Assembly (NCBI RefSeq): GCF_009818105.1
Contig: NZ_CP046564.1
Span: 1,798,001 to 1,862,000, forward strand
DNA: 64,000 nucleotides
DNA from: Bacillus sp. N1-1
Lineage (GTDB): Bacteria > Bacillota > Bacilli > Bacillales > Guptibacillaceae
Direction: 5' to 3'
The notes beneath the pieces are model-generated. The model was not told the DNA's origin, ran no database searches, and saw only the letters and a program-made list of their open reading frames with translations. Each line of letters starts with the position of its first letter. Within the stretch, counting starts at the first letter, position 1. A program made the translations under genes and the position numbers. Shown piece by piece: positions 8,896 to 17,835 of the stretch.

Positions 8896-10365
8896 AATTG
8901 CTTTGTATTCTTTGATCACACGGATATCGTTTAATTGATCATCTTCGGGTCCTTGAACAGGAAGACCAGCTTCAATATTTTCCACAATATAATTCAAGTT
9001 TTCTTCCGTAATGATTTCACCAGGAATAAAGATTGGAATGCCTGGTGGATACACCATAACGAATTCAGCTATGACGCGCCCCGCTGACTCAGTAAATGGA
9101 ATAATTTCCGTTTCGGAATAAAAAGCATCCCTTGGAGAAACGGCTAGTGTCGGTATATCTGGAGCATGAACGTCAAACTTTTCAGTAACTGTACCATCTG
9201 ATTCTTTAAAAGCTTCTACCATATCTTTTAAGGCGTATACGAGCGCGTTAACGGATTCTTCATTATCACCTGGTGTAACAATACAAAGCAAGTTATACAA
9301 ATCGGAAAGCTCCACTTCCAGGTTTGCCTCTTTTCGTAACCATACTTCCGCTTCATACCCCGTAATCCCTAGTTCGTGGACAGAGATAATCAGTTTTGTT
9401 GGATCATAGTCGTATGTGGCATTCGTTCCTAGAATTTCATTTCCAACACAATAGAGTGGTGAGATATCATTAATTTGATTCCTTGCTCGGTCTGCTAGCT
9501 GTATAGCATTTTCTACTAATTCGTACCCATCCATCACGAGTCTCTTCCTTGCAACATCAAGAGATGCAAGGAGAATATAAGAAGTAGAAGTTGTTGTGAG
9601 CATGCTGATAATCGTTTGTACGCGCTTAGCAGAGATTAAGCCTTCTTTTACATTTAGTACAGAGCTTTGTGTCATTGATCCGCCGAGTTTATGAACGCTA
9701 GTTGCGGCCATATCTGCACCTGCTTGCATCGCTGAAACTGGCAAGCGATCATGAAAATGAATGTGAACACCATGTGCTTCATCAACTAAAACGGGAACGT
9801 CATATTCATGAGAAATTGAAACAATTTCTTCTAAATTCGCAGAAATCCCAAAATAAGTAGGGTTAATGACGAGAACGCCTTTAGCATCAGGATGCTGTTC
9901 GAGCGCTTTCTTTACTGCGACCGGGGTGATGCCATGAGAAATGCCGAGCTTAGGATCAATTTCAGGGTGAATGAATACGGGCGTGGCACCTGAAAAGATG
10001 ATGGCAGACATGACCGATTTGTGGACGTTTCTTGGCACGATAATTTTGTCACCAGGAGAACATACGGTCATAACCATTGTCATGATCGCGCCACTTGTTC
10101 CTTGAACAGAGAAAAATGTGGCATCGGCACCAAAAGCTTCTGCTGCAAGGTCCTGTGCTTTTTTAATCATGCCATGCGGATGATGAAGGTCATCAAGGGG
10201 CTGAATATTAATTAAATCAATCGAAAGGGCGTTATCGCCGATAAATGCACGAAATTCAGGATCCATCCCATTTCCTTTTTTATGGCCAGGAATATGAAAT
10301 TGAATTGGGTTTTTATTTGCGTGGTTAACTAAACCAGTGAATAATGGTGTTTCGTTTTGTTGCAA
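8890..10365 (-). CDS. speA: Arginine decarboxylase, PLP fold type I
   Basis: Biosynthetic arginine decarboxylase (Orn/Lys/Arg decarboxylase, aspartate aminotransferase fold), which makes agmatine for polyamine synthesis. The 491-residue sequence aligns closely with B. subtilis SpeA from QFHIPGHKKG to the C-terminal VIKEYKAI. The PLP lysine lies in SVHKLGG and the cofactor Asp in VDEAHG. A GTG at 10374 opens the frame, but AAGAGGTG overlaps it. The TTG at 10365 has a 6-base spacer and gives MQQNETPL, which matches the B. subtilis N-terminus. Monocistronic, convergent with SR1. Confidence 0.94.
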   Translation of the reverse strand: MQQNETPLFTGLVNHANKNPIQFHIPGHKKGNGMDPEFRAFIGDNALSIDLINIQPLDDLHHPHGMIKKAQDLAAEAFGADATFFSVQGTSGAIMTMVMTVCSPGDKIIVPRNVHKSVMSAIIFSGATPVFIHPEIDPKLGISHGITPVAVKKALEQHPDAKGVLVINPTYFGISANLEEIVSISHEYDVPVLVDEAHGVHIHFHDRLPVSAMQAGADMAATSVHKLGGSMTQSSVLNVKEGLISAKRVQTIISMLTTTSTSYILLASLDVARKRLVMDGYELVENAIQLADRARNQINDISPLYCVGNEILGTNATYDYDPTKLIISVHELGITGYEAEVWLRKEANLEVELSDLYNLLCIVTPGDNEESVNALVYALKDMVEAFKESDGTVTEKFDVHAPDIPTLAVSPRDAFYSETEIIPFTESAGRVIAEFVMVYPPGIPIFIPGEIITEENLNYIVENIEAGLPVQGPEDDQLNDIRVIKEYKAIK

Positions 10366-10624
10366 ATCAAGCACCTCTTTATTTATACTTTAGTACAGAA
10401 AGCATTCCACAAAGGTTTGGGGAATGCGAATTTGATCTTGAATAAGCTGTCGCGAATGGGAAAAGGTTTATTGTTCCGTCACATCGACCTTTTTCATCCT
10501 TAAACAAACTGAGTATAATCACATAAGTACTATTTTGCAAGTTTTATTTTGATGCTAGGTCAGTTCCGAAAAAGGAGATCCTCTCTTATTCTCGAAATGG
10601 ATTATGTGAAGGAGAGGATAACTA

Positions 10625-11584
10625 ATGAAATGGAAGACGCGACTTACGGAGTTATTAGGTATAAAGAAACCAATTGTACAGGGGGGACTTGCCTACCTTG
10701 CCTATCACGAGTTAGCTTCTGCGGTTAGCAACGCCGGGGGGCTAGGTCAGCTCACAGCAATGTCTATGGATACAGAAACACAGCTGAAAAAGGAAATACA
10801 CCTTACTAGAAATTTTACCGATCAACCGTTCGGAGTCAATTTTGCAATTGGCCAGCACGGGAGGCCATTTGAACACATGCTTGAAACTGCTATCCAAGAA
10901 GGAGTAGAAATCATTTCCGTTACGGGTGGTAATCCTAAGCCTGTTTTTGATATGGTGAGAGGGACAAATGTGAAAGTCCTTGTTTTAACAGCTGGGAAAC
11001 GACAGGCCATTAAGGCGGAAGAGCTAGGTGCATCAGCGGTCATGGTTGTTGGTCAAGAAGGTGGCGGACATCTCGGAAAGGAAGATACAGGGACAATGGT
11101 TCTCGTTCCTCAAGTAGTTGATGCAGTATCGATTCCCGTTATTGCATCAGGCGGTATAGGAGATGGGCGGGGGTTAATGGCCTCTCTCGCACTTGGCGCT
11201 GAAGGAATTGAAATGGGAACAAGATTTATTGCTACGAAAGAGTGTACACACGCTCATGATGCATACAAACAACGTTTGTTACAGGGATCCGAGACGGATA
11301 CAATGATTATTAAGCGAAGTCTTGGTGCGCCTGCTAGAGTAATCCGAAATGTTTTTAGTGAGCGAATTACCGAAATTGAAGCAAGTAATGGTGGATATGA
11401 CCTTCTGAAAGAATACATAAGTGGTGAAGCAAACAGGAAGTTTATATATGAAGGAAAAGAAGAAGATGGTTTTGCCTGGGCAGGACAAGTGATGGGAGCG
11501 ATTCATGACGTTCCTTCCGTACACGAGTTATTTGAACGGATCGATCAAGAAGCAAATGAGATTCGAATAAAATGGCAACTTTAG
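10625..11584 (+). CDS. Nitronate monooxygenase-like FMN enzyme
   Basis: A 319-residue TIM-barrel flavoprotein of the nitronate monooxygenase (2-nitropropane dioxygenase) family. The N-terminus KPIVQGGLAYL, the GGHLGKEDTG segment with the usual His, and ASGGIGDGRG plus GTRF of the FMN phosphate site support this. Members oxidise alkyl nitronates; related FabK proteins are enoyl-ACP reductases, so the substrate is uncertain. The start has AGGAGAGGAT upstream. yktA follows after 14 bases, suggesting co-transcription. Confidence 0.88.
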   Translation: MKWKTRLTELLGIKKPIVQGGLAYLAYHELASAVSNAGGLGQLTAMSMDTETQLKKEIHLTRNFTDQPFGVNFAIGQHGRPFEHMLETAIQEGVEIISVTGGNPKPVFDMVRGTNVKVLVLTAGKRQAIKAEELGASAVMVVGQEGGGHLGKEDTGTMVLVPQVVDAVSIPVIASGGIGDGRGLMASLALGAEGIEMGTRFIATKECTHAHDAYKQRLLQGSETDTMIIKRSLGAPARVIRNVFSERITEIEASNGGYDLLKEYISGEANRKFIYEGKEEDGFAWAGQVMGAIHDVPSVHELFERIDQEANEIRIKWQL

Positions 11585-11598
11585 AGAGGGGTTAAAAA

Positions 11599-11871
11599 AT
11601 GGAAGTTCAATATCCTATTTCCATTGATTGGAGTAAAGAAGAAGTTATTAAAGTAATTAATTTTTTTGAGTTAATTGAGAAAGCGTATGATCAAGGTGTT
11701 CATAAAGGTGAATTAATTAGTAGCTATCATGAATTTAAAGATGTTGTTCCTTCTAAATCGGAGGAAAAACAAATCTTTAAACAGTTTGATAAAGAGACGG
11801 GCTTTTCAACTTACCACGCTGTCAAAGAAGCGAAGCAAACAGAACATGAGCGAGTAAAAATGGCAAAATAA
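11599..11871 (+). CDS. yktA: UPF0223 family protein YktA
   Basis: A 90-residue soluble protein of unknown function, similar to B. subtilis YktA. Shared segments are the early YPI-W, the central VPSKSEEK and the VKEA near the end. The ribosome binding site AGAGGGG lies before ATG 11599. It follows the nitronate monooxygenase gene closely and ends at a terminator shared with yktB. Confidence 0.88.
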   Translation: MEVQYPISIDWSKEEVIKVINFFELIEKAYDQGVHKGELISSYHEFKDVVPSKSEEKQIFKQFDKETGFSTYHAVKEAKQTEHERVKMAK

Positions 11872-11900
11872 AAACCAGGGGGATAACCCCTGGTTTATTT
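11871..11900. terminator. Bidirectional terminator yktA/yktB
   Basis: The stem AAACCAGGGG with CCCCTGGTTT and the loop GATAA are followed by TATTTTG. On the minus strand it ends in TTTTT. It separates two convergent genes and overlaps both stop codons. Confidence 0.85.
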
Positions 11901-12524
11901 TGTAGATTGAAGTGAAAGGTGATAAAATGGCATGAGCGTTTCAAACGTTTTGTTAACTTCTTGAATAAATTGTTCCCCGTCTTGCAACAGTGGGTCATCG
12001 TTCGTAAAGTGGCGTCCAATGAGAAATTCGCCTTTTTTAACATCTCGGAAGCGGGTAAGAACTTTATGGAGTTCAACATCCGTGATAGGCTGACTTGCTT
12101 TTTTCTTTGTATGATCAGTTGAAATCCAATAGGATGCTGGAATGTCATTTTGAAGCTTGTCCATATGGTCTAAAAATAACGTAGCCATTTGTGGTTTTCC
12201 GGGGAGCTCATAAATGTAAGCAAGCCATACAAAAACATGATCATCAAATAGGCCAATTTGAAAGTGAGGATGCATTTTGTAACCGCGTTTATTATGAGAA
12301 AATGCCATCCACGTATCAACTGGTGGGTTCTTTGTTCTTCGTGCATGACGTGCAATGTGAAGGTGCATTTCATTACCGGCAAGAATTTCTAGGTCACTTT
12401 TCACGTCATCGCTGATCGCCTGAAATTTTGGCTGAATTCTTTCCTGAATTGCTTCCATTCTTGCATCAAGTCCTTCGATTTGGAAGGCGTTAAAATCGTG
12501 TTGAGTAAATCCCTTAAATGACAT
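11895..12524 (-). CDS. yktB: UPF0637 (DUF1054) protein YktB
   Basis: A 209-residue cytoplasmic protein of the YktB/DUF1054 family, function unknown. The N-terminal SFKGFTQHDFNAF and the internal HIARHARRTKNPP fit the family as I remember it. The frame opens at 12536, but GGAGGATATT just before the ATG at 12524 decides for the shorter form. Convergent with yktA, as expected from the B. subtilis order. Confidence 0.88.
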   Translation of the reverse strand: MSFKGFTQHDFNAFQIEGLDARMEAIQERIQPKFQAISDDVKSDLEILAGNEMHLHIARHARRTKNPPVDTWMAFSHNKRGYKMHPHFQIGLFDDHVFVWLAYIYELPGKPQMATLFLDHMDKLQNDIPASYWISTDHTKKKASQPITDVELHKVLTRFRDVKKGEFLIGRHFTNDDPLLQDGEQFIQEVNKTFETLMPFYHLSLQSTK

Positions 12525-12660
12525 AATATCCTCCATTGCGACAAAATTTTATACGTTTATAGTAACATAGAACTGCAATTTATATGAAAACTGACGATTG
12601 ATGTGTAAGGATAGGTTTGAAAAATAAGCAAAAGAGGAAAAATAGTAACAAATAAAGAGG

Positions 12661-12689
12661 TTGCATAGTGAGCAGGGAAGGCATAAGAT
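12661..12689 (+). promoter_or_regulatory. Predicted sigma-A promoter
   Basis: TTGCAT (12661-12666), 17-base spacer, TAAGAT (12684-12689), about 98 bases before the small gene at 12787. The leader includes a 7-bp pairing TATCAGA with TCTGATA at about 12709-12744. No other promoter is obvious in this 262-base gap. Confidence 0.5.
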
Positions 12690-12786
12690 ATAGTAATCAA
12701 AGCAGAAATATCAGAATATTCCGTCTTATAAGGTTTCTCTGATAACTATGACTGCTTACTCGAAAAGAAGAGGGGTGTAGGTTACC

Positions 12787-12975
12787 ATGAAACAAGTGAT
12801 TCAGTCATTACAAAGAAATGAAGCAGAGAAGCGGATTCCGGTATTGAGAATGGAGATTGACTATGAGCTGGCAACGCTACACGATGCAATGACGGCTAGT
12901 GATCAAGATGAAATGGCGAGATGTAAAGTGAAGCTTGAAGAACTTCGTAAAGAAATGGTTAGATTGGAAGCGTAG
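12787..12975 (+). CDS. Small alpha-helical protein (YkzI position)
   Basis: A 62-residue protein, charged and almost surely helical (RMEIDYELATLHDAM, then LEELRKEMVRLEA), with no membrane segment. It sits between yktB and suhB, where B. subtilis has ykzI. I believe it is that gene but cannot verify it. The GAAGAGGGG site precedes ATG 12787 at slightly long spacing. Its own promoter and terminator make it monocistronic. The function is unknown. Confidence 0.75.
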   Translation: MKQVIQSLQRNEAEKRIPVLRMEIDYELATLHDAMTASDQDEMARCKVKLEELRKEMVRLEA

Positions 12976-12978
12976 CGA

Positions 12979-13007
12979 AACGAACCTTGCAAAAAGGTTC
13001 GTTTTTT
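12979..13007 (+). terminator. Rho-independent terminator
   Basis: AACGAACCTT pairs with AAGGTTCGTT around a 5-base loop, followed by six T. It ends the small gene at 12787. Confidence 0.92.
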
Positions 13008-13066
13008 CTTCTTTTCCTGTCATAATAAGATATAGAATGAAATATAAGGTAAAAGGAGATCGAACC

Positions 13067-13909
13067 ATGACACAGCAGACGAACTGGAATCGCGTATATG
13101 ATGATACCATTAAATGGATTAGAGAAGCGGGAAAAGAAATCATGTCTTCCTTTACAACATCTTTTAACATTGAGTCAAAAAGTAATCCGAACGATCTCGT
13201 TACAGACATTGATAAGCAAACAGAGAAATTTTTTATTGAGAAAATCAAAAGTACTTATCCAAATCACCGTATCATGGGTGAAGAAGGGTTTGGAGATAAA
13301 ATAGAAAATTTAGATGGGGTTATTTGGTTTCTTGATCCGATTGATGGAACGATGAATTTTGTTCATCAACAAACCAATTTCGCGATATCGATCGGGATAT
13401 ACGAAGATGGAGTAGGGAAACTTGCTTTTATTTATGATGTAACAAAAGACGAGCTTTATCATTGTAAAAAGGGCTCAGGTCTATACCTCAATGATACACA
13501 AGTAAAACCGTTGCAGTCGACGAATCTTTCAGAATCCCTATTAGCTATAAATGCAACGTGGGTCACGGAGAATCATCGTATCGATCCGCGCACCTTCTCA
13601 CCACTTCTAAAAAAAATAAGAGGCACACGGTCTTATGGTAGTGCTGCAATTGAAATGGCTTTCGTAGCAGCGGGGCGTCTTGATGGGTATGTCTCTTTAC
13701 GACTCGCCCCGTGGGATTTTGCGGCTGGTAAAATGTTAATTGAGGAAGCGGGAGGTGTTTGTACTACGGTGGATAATAAGGAAATTGATTTGTTGGATAA
13801 AAACACCATCTTTGTCGGTACTCCACTGTTTCATTCACAGGTTCAAAAAGAATATATCCAACCAGCGCTTGATAAAAACTTCTATTTAAGAACTCCTTCA
13901 ACAAAATGA
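13067..13909 (+). CDS. suhB: Inositol-1-monophosphatase family protein
   Basis: A magnesium-dependent, lithium-sensitive-fold phosphatase of 280 residues, like B. subtilis YktC/SuhB. Metal site motifs are GEEG, then DPIDGT with D90 and D93, and WDFAAG with D217. The open frame extends back to 12935, but AAAGGAG before ATG 13067 marks the start. Substrates in the family include inositol phosphate and, in some members, NADP or fructose bisphosphate, so specificity is open. The next gene overlaps its stop by ATGA. Confidence 0.92.
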   Translation: MTQQTNWNRVYDDTIKWIREAGKEIMSSFTTSFNIESKSNPNDLVTDIDKQTEKFFIEKIKSTYPNHRIMGEEGFGDKIENLDGVIWFLDPIDGTMNFVHQQTNFAISIGIYEDGVGKLAFIYDVTKDELYHCKKGSGLYLNDTQVKPLQSTNLSESLLAINATWVTENHRIDPRTFSPLLKKIRGTRSYGSAAIEMAFVAAGRLDGYVSLRLAPWDFAAGKMLIEEAGGVCTTVDNKEIDLLDKNTIFVGTPLFHSQVQKEYIQPALDKNFYLRTPSTK

Positions 13910-14364
13910 AATACGTAACTTCAACAAGCAAGGAAAGGTTCGCCAACCTCCTTATTGAATGGACAATGGAAGATAAAGATTGGCTTGATGAAGAATTTGG
14001 GCGACTGCCAATCGCAGAAGATATGCTTTCATATATACAAACTTATGAAGGAATGGGGTGTGAATTTAGGCTTTGGTTTATAGATGAAGAACCTGTAGCC
14101 ATTACAGCCGTTCTTGATCAGGCTCCATCAAATCAAAAGTCCTGGTTAGGTACGATCGTAGTCGATCCTGCCCAGCGAAAAAAGGGAGTCGGTCAAGACG
14201 TTATACACTCTTTAGTAAGTGAAAAAGAAGAGGTTGTTTTTGCTGGCATTCCCTTGGAGCGGAATGAGTGGAGTTTGTTTTTAGGGAAATGTGGATTTGA
14301 ACAATACGCCATTGAAGGTGAAGAAAAAAAGTATTTAATTTTTGTTCATCCTAATGAGGGATAA
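13906..14364 (+). CDS. GNAT family N-acetyltransferase
   Basis: A 152-residue acetyltransferase-like protein. The core strand GTIVVDPAQRKKGVGQDV carries the acetyl-CoA loop (R/Q-x-x-G-x-G/A form), and LFLGKCGFEQYA is the usual late GNAT helix-strand. The substrate is unknown. The ATG overlaps the suhB stop (ATGA), so expression is coupled to suhB, and a terminator follows 12 bases after the stop. Confidence 0.82.
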   Translation: MKYVTSTSKERFANLLIEWTMEDKDWLDEEFGRLPIAEDMLSYIQTYEGMGCEFRLWFIDEEPVAITAVLDQAPSNQKSWLGTIVVDPAQRKKGVGQDVIHSLVSEKEEVVFAGIPLERNEWSLFLGKCGFEQYAIEGEEKKYLIFVHPNEG

Positions 14365-14373
14365 ATGAGCTTC

Positions 14374-14408
14374 AAAAAAGAGCTGTTCATGGTGAACAGC
14401 TCTTTATT
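14374..14408. terminator. Bidirectional terminator
   Basis: AAAGAGCTGTTCA pairs with TGAACAGCTCTTT around a 3-base loop, with A-rich and T-rich flanks. It serves suhB-GNAT on the plus strand and ylaF on the minus strand. Confidence 0.9.
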
Positions 14409-14412
14409 GATC

Positions 14413-14586
14413 TTATTGTTCAGCTTTACGTTTAATTCGAAAACCCATTCCCATAAAGAAACCTACTCCAATAAATGAAAGAAGTCCGCCGATCCAGCTT
14501 TGTTCAGCTATAGAAATACCGATTGCACACATGCTTGCAACCGCCAGAATGGCCATTAAGAGTAAAAGGAATTGATGCTTGTTCAT
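14413..14586 (-). CDS. ylaF: YlaF family (DUF5325) membrane protein
   Basis: A 57-residue protein with two membrane segments, separated by a short SIAEQSWIGG loop, and a basic tail (RIKRKAEQ). Size and position next to typA match B. subtilis YlaF. The frame opens earlier, at 14619, but AAGGGGG before the ATG at 14586 gives the likely start. The function is unknown. Divergent from typA. Confidence 0.8.
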   Translation of the reverse strand: MNKHQFLLLLMAILAVASMCAIGISIAEQSWIGGLLSFIGVGFFMGMGFRIKRKAEQ

Positions 14587-14669
14587 GCGGAAAGCCCCCT
14601 TTATAGTACTAGTGTACAATAACAGGGTTAAGGTGGAAAGAAGAGAAATTTCGCCTAAAGCGATATCTG

Positions 14670-14678
14670 TGTTATAAT
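14670..14678 (+). promoter_or_regulatory. Extended -10 promoter of typA
   Basis: TGTTATAAT combines the TGn extension with a perfect TATAAT (14673-14678), 60 bases before typA. No good -35 is seen, which is common for extended -10 promoters. Confidence 0.6.
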
Positions 14679-14737
14679 GGTCTAGTTATTGAGTTTATCG
14701 TCAGAAATAAGACGAGAATACGAGGAGAGAATAATTA

Positions 14738-16570
14738 ATGGCAATAAGAGAAGATATTCGTAACATCGCAATCATTGCCCACGTTGACCACGGTAAAACG
14801 ACGCTGGTAGACCAAATGCTTCACCAATCAGGTACGTTTCGTGACAACGAGCAAGTAAGCGAACGTGCGATGGATTCGAATGACCTTGAAAGAGAACGCG
14901 GGATCACAATCCTTGCTAAAAATACGGCAATTAACTATGAAGACAAACGAATCAACATTATGGATACACCTGGTCATGCTGACTTTGGTGGTGAAGTTGA
15001 ACGTATCATGAAAATGGTAGACGGTGTTCTTCTAGTGGTTGACGCTTATGAAGGCTGTATGCCACAAACGCGTTTCGTGCTTAAGAAGGCACTAGAACAG
15101 AAGCTAACACCAATTGTAGTTCTTAACAAAATTGACCGTCCTGCAGCACGTCCTGAAGAAGTTGTGGATGAAGTCGTAGATTTATTTATTGATCTTGGCG
15201 CGGACGAAGATCAGCTTGACTTCCCTGTTGTCTATGCTTCTGCAATTAACGGAACGGCTAGCCTTGATCCTGAAGTGCAAGATGACAATATGAAAGTTCT
15301 TATGAACACAATTATTGATAACATCCCGGCACCAATTGACAATAGTGATGAGCCACTTCAATTCCAGATCACACTTCTTGACTACAACGATTACCTTGGA
15401 AGAATTGGTATCGGACGTGTGTTCAGAGGAACGATGAAAGTCGGCCAGCAAGTTGCATTGATGAAGGTTGATGGGACAGTTAAACAATTCAGAGTAACAA
15501 AGCTCTTTGGTTTCATTGGCTTGAAACGAACAGAGATTGAAGAAGCAAAAGCTGGAGACCTCGTTGCAGTATCTGGTATGGAAGAAATCAACGTTGGAGA
15601 AACAGTTTGTCCATACGATCATCAGGAAGCACTTCCTATCCTGCGTATTGATGAGCCAACTCTACAAATGACGTTCCTTGTAAATAACAGTCCTTTTGCT
15701 GGTAAAGAAGGTAAGTACATTACAAGTCGTAAAATTGAAGAACGTCTTAGAGCACAGCTTGAAACGGACGTAAGTCTTCGCGTTGAAAACACAGATTCTC
15801 CAGATGCATGGGTTGTATCAGGACGTGGTGAGCTTCACCTTTCAATTCTCATTGAGAACATGCGTCGTGAAGGATTTGAACTTCAAGTTTCAAAACCTGA
15901 AGTTATCGTTCGTGAAGTAGACGGTGTTGCAAGTGAACCTGTTGAGCGCGTTCAAATTGACGTACCTGAAGACTACACTGGTTCTGTAATGGAATCACTT
16001 GGTGAGCGTAAAGGTGAAATGGTCAACATGGTGAACAACGGTTCAGGTCAAGTTCGTCTTGAATTTATGGTACCTGCACGTGGTTTGATTGGTTACTCAA
16101 CTGAGTTCCTTACACAAACACGCGGTTATGGTATTATTAACCATACATTCGAAACTTATATGCCTCTTATTAGCGGCCGTGTAGGTGGACGTCGTGCTGG
16201 TGTACTTGTTTCCATGGAAAAAGGGAAAGCATCAGAATACGGCATTATGGGTGTTGAAGATCGCGGTACAATTTTCGTAGCTCCAGGTACTGAAGTATAC
16301 GAAGGTATGATTGTTGGTGAGCACACTCGCGAAAATGATATTACTGTTAATATCGTTAAAGTGAAGCAAATGACTAACATGCGTTCTGCAAACAAAGACC
16401 AAACGGTTTCAATGAAGAAACCTCGCGTTCTAACGCTTGAAGAAGCACTTGAATACTTGAACGATGATGAGTATTGCGAAGTAACGCCGGATTCCATCCG
16501 TCTTCGTAAAAAAATCCTTGATAAGAACGAACGTGAAAAGCACGCTAAAAAGAAGAAAACAGCCCAATAA
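14738..16570 (+). CDS. typA: Translational GTPase TypA/BipA
   Basis: A ribosome-associated GTPase of 610 residues, involved in 50S assembly and growth at low temperature or under stress. GTPase motifs are HVDHGKTTL (P-loop), the switch region RGITI, DTPGH and NKID. The EF-G-like domains follow, then the family C-terminal domain with a Lys-rich end. The ribosome binding site is GAGGAGAG. Codon use is typical of a well-expressed gene. Own promoter and terminator. Confidence 0.96.
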   Translation: MAIREDIRNIAIIAHVDHGKTTLVDQMLHQSGTFRDNEQVSERAMDSNDLERERGITILAKNTAINYEDKRINIMDTPGHADFGGEVERIMKMVDGVLLVVDAYEGCMPQTRFVLKKALEQKLTPIVVLNKIDRPAARPEEVVDEVVDLFIDLGADEDQLDFPVVYASAINGTASLDPEVQDDNMKVLMNTIIDNIPAPIDNSDEPLQFQITLLDYNDYLGRIGIGRVFRGTMKVGQQVALMKVDGTVKQFRVTKLFGFIGLKRTEIEEAKAGDLVAVSGMEEINVGETVCPYDHQEALPILRIDEPTLQMTFLVNNSPFAGKEGKYITSRKIEERLRAQLETDVSLRVENTDSPDAWVVSGRGELHLSILIENMRREGFELQVSKPEVIVREVDGVASEPVERVQIDVPEDYTGSVMESLGERKGEMVNMVNNGSGQVRLEFMVPARGLIGYSTEFLTQTRGYGIINHTFETYMPLISGRVGGRRAGVLVSMEKGKASEYGIMGVEDRGTIFVAPGTEVYEGMIVGEHTRENDITVNIVKVKQMTNMRSANKDQTVSMKKPRVLTLEEALEYLNDDEYCEVTPDSIRLRKKILDKNEREKHAKKKKTAQ

Positions 16571-16583
16571 GGGTGTCTAATGC

Positions 16584-16620
16584 GATTCAAAAGGGGCATC
16601 CCTTTTGGATCGTTTTTTTA
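16584..16620 (+). terminator. Terminator of typA
   Basis: A 12-bp stem (16584-16595 with 16600-16611, one G-U pair) and a 4-base loop are followed by seven T. Confidence 0.92.
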
Positions 16621-16646
16621 TTGTTTTACAAATCGTATCTTTCTCT

Positions 16647-16667
16647 GTCCTATATAGGACTTTTTTT
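16647..16667 (+). terminator. Second, weaker terminator-like hairpin
   Basis: GTCCTATATAGGAC is a 14-base perfect palindrome followed at once by seven T. The usable stem is only 5 bp because the loop is ATAT. It could back up the typA terminator. Confidence 0.5.
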
Positions 16668-16738
16668 CTAAATGGAAAGAAATCGTTTACTTTTATTTGT
16701 GATTTCATTTATTATGCTTTTATACCGGGGGTGGAAAA

Positions 16739-17059
16739 GTGAATACAGAACCTACTATACAATCTGAAGATTTATCTTTTTTCGCTAAGTTAGTTGGCAT
16801 TGAAGACAATATGACGATGGGATTTTATTTGCTATATGCGATTATTGTTATCCTTTGTATTGTTGTTTATCGTCTTGGCTTTGCCAAAAAACTACCGATC
16901 CTTAAAAACGTTATCGTATACGCTGTTCTTGTTATAGGGTGTTTTCCGCTAACCTTTTTTGGAATAGGTTTGCCTGTTGCTGAAGGATTAGTGGCTTCTG
17001 CTGTCGTATTAATTATTTATAAGATGCGACTCAACCAGTCGAAGAAAAAAGAGGCCTAA
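16739..17059 (+). CDS. ylaH: YlaH family membrane protein
   Basis: A 106-residue protein with three predicted membrane segments (about 27-45, 55-75 and 78-95) and a Lys-rich C-terminus. Position after typA and length match B. subtilis YlaH, function unknown. The start is GTG at 16739 behind GGGGGTGG. A hypothetical gene follows after 18 bases. Confidence 0.83.
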   Translation: MNTEPTIQSEDLSFFAKLVGIEDNMTMGFYLLYAIIVILCIVVYRLGFAKKLPILKNVIVYAVLVIGCFPLTFFGIGLPVAEGLVASAVVLIIYKMRLNQSKKKEA

Positions 17060-17077
17060 CGTCAAAGGAGGGAAGCT

Positions 17078-17353
17078 TTGAACCTTCAGGATGCAATGTA
17101 CAATTGGCTCAGTATTAAAGTTGTGGCGAATCAAAGACAGGACGATCAGGCGGCGCAAGATACGTATGAATTCTTTCATGACATATTAACGGAAGATCAT
17201 CTAGTCTCGGATTTGAGTGTGGAGGTGTCACATGAATATTACGTTGTACATTATCGACAAAATGGAGAAGAAGATTCAAAGAAATTTCCTGTTGAATTAA
17301 TCGAAGCGCTGTTAACTTCGATTGAAAATGAACCAAAATATAATCATCAATAA
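17078..17353 (+). CDS. Hypothetical soluble protein
   Basis: A 91-residue acidic protein with no signal, membrane segment or cysteine. I do not recognise the family. The start is TTG at 17078, five bases after AAAGGAGGG, one of the strongest ribosome binding sites in the window, so it is very likely translated. It probably shares the ylaH transcript and ends at a hairpin. Confidence 0.72.
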   Translation: MNLQDAMYNWLSIKVVANQRQDDQAAQDTYEFFHDILTEDHLVSDLSVEVSHEYYVVHYRQNGEEDSKKFPVELIEALLTSIENEPKYNHQ

Positions 17354-17357
17354 GGAA

Positions 17358-17387
17358 GAAAGACGTGCTTCGAGCACGTCTTTCTTA
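17358..17387. terminator. Terminator-like hairpin
   Basis: GAAAGACGTGCT pairs with AGCACGTCTTTC around a 3-base loop. The T-run after it is poor (TTAAACG). On the minus strand the tail is also short. It lies between convergent genes. Confidence 0.65.
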
Positions 17388-17394
17388 AACGAAG

Positions 17395-17835
17395 TTATTT
17401 TTTACTCCATGTATAGATGACGAACAAGAGTGCAGCATAAATCAAATGCCCAAATGTCCAGTAGCTAATGGCTGTAACGTCCCATAAATCAGGAGTTGGC
17501 TTTATTGCCAGGTAGGTGAGCGGAAAGTATAGAAACACGGTGGGAAGTGTGAGCACATAGGCGAAAATAGCCTGCGCTTTTTTTTGATTAGGGAAATAGC
17601 GAGTACTTCCAATACTGTAGACAATACCGATAATAAGAGAGATTAAAAGGTGAAATAGGAATTCGATCCATTCAGACCAATTGATATCTCCGATAATTGG
17701 TATAAAATCAATGTTTAGGAGTAGCGTATAAACAAGCTTACCTGTTGCGGCTTCGATTCCTTTTAAGATGAACCCTAGAGCAATTCCAGAAATCGTACCA
17801 GCAATAAGTCCATACTTGATTTTACCACTCATCAT
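17395..17835 (-). CDS. Four-segment membrane protein of unknown function
   Basis: A 146-residue protein with four predicted membrane segments, a lumen-side IPIIGDINW loop and a basic C-terminus. I do not recognise the family with confidence. The start is the ATG at 17835 (or 17832), inside the last codons of ylaI. AGGA lies 8 bases upstream within ylaI, so the two genes overlap by 14 bases and are probably translationally coupled. Confidence 0.7.
   Translation of the reverse strand: MMSGKIKYGLIAGTISGIALGFILKGIEAATGKLVYTLLLNIDFIPIIGDINWSEWIEFLFHLLISLIIGIVYSIGSTRYFPNQKKAQAIFAYVLTLPTVFLYFPLTYLAIKPTPDLWDVTAISYWTFGHLIYAALLFVIYTWSKK

Noticed and set aside
12709..12744. TATCAGA/TCTGATA pairing in the leader of the small gene at 12787
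   Set aside because: Only 7 bp with a long loop and no alternative structure or T-run; not enough for a riboswitch or attenuator call.
15182..15622. 146-codon minus-strand frame within typA
   Set aside because: Shadow frame; typA is full length and conserved and the reverse frame has no start signals.
16156..16599. 147-codon minus-strand frame at the end of typA
   Set aside because: Shadow of typA that runs across its terminator.
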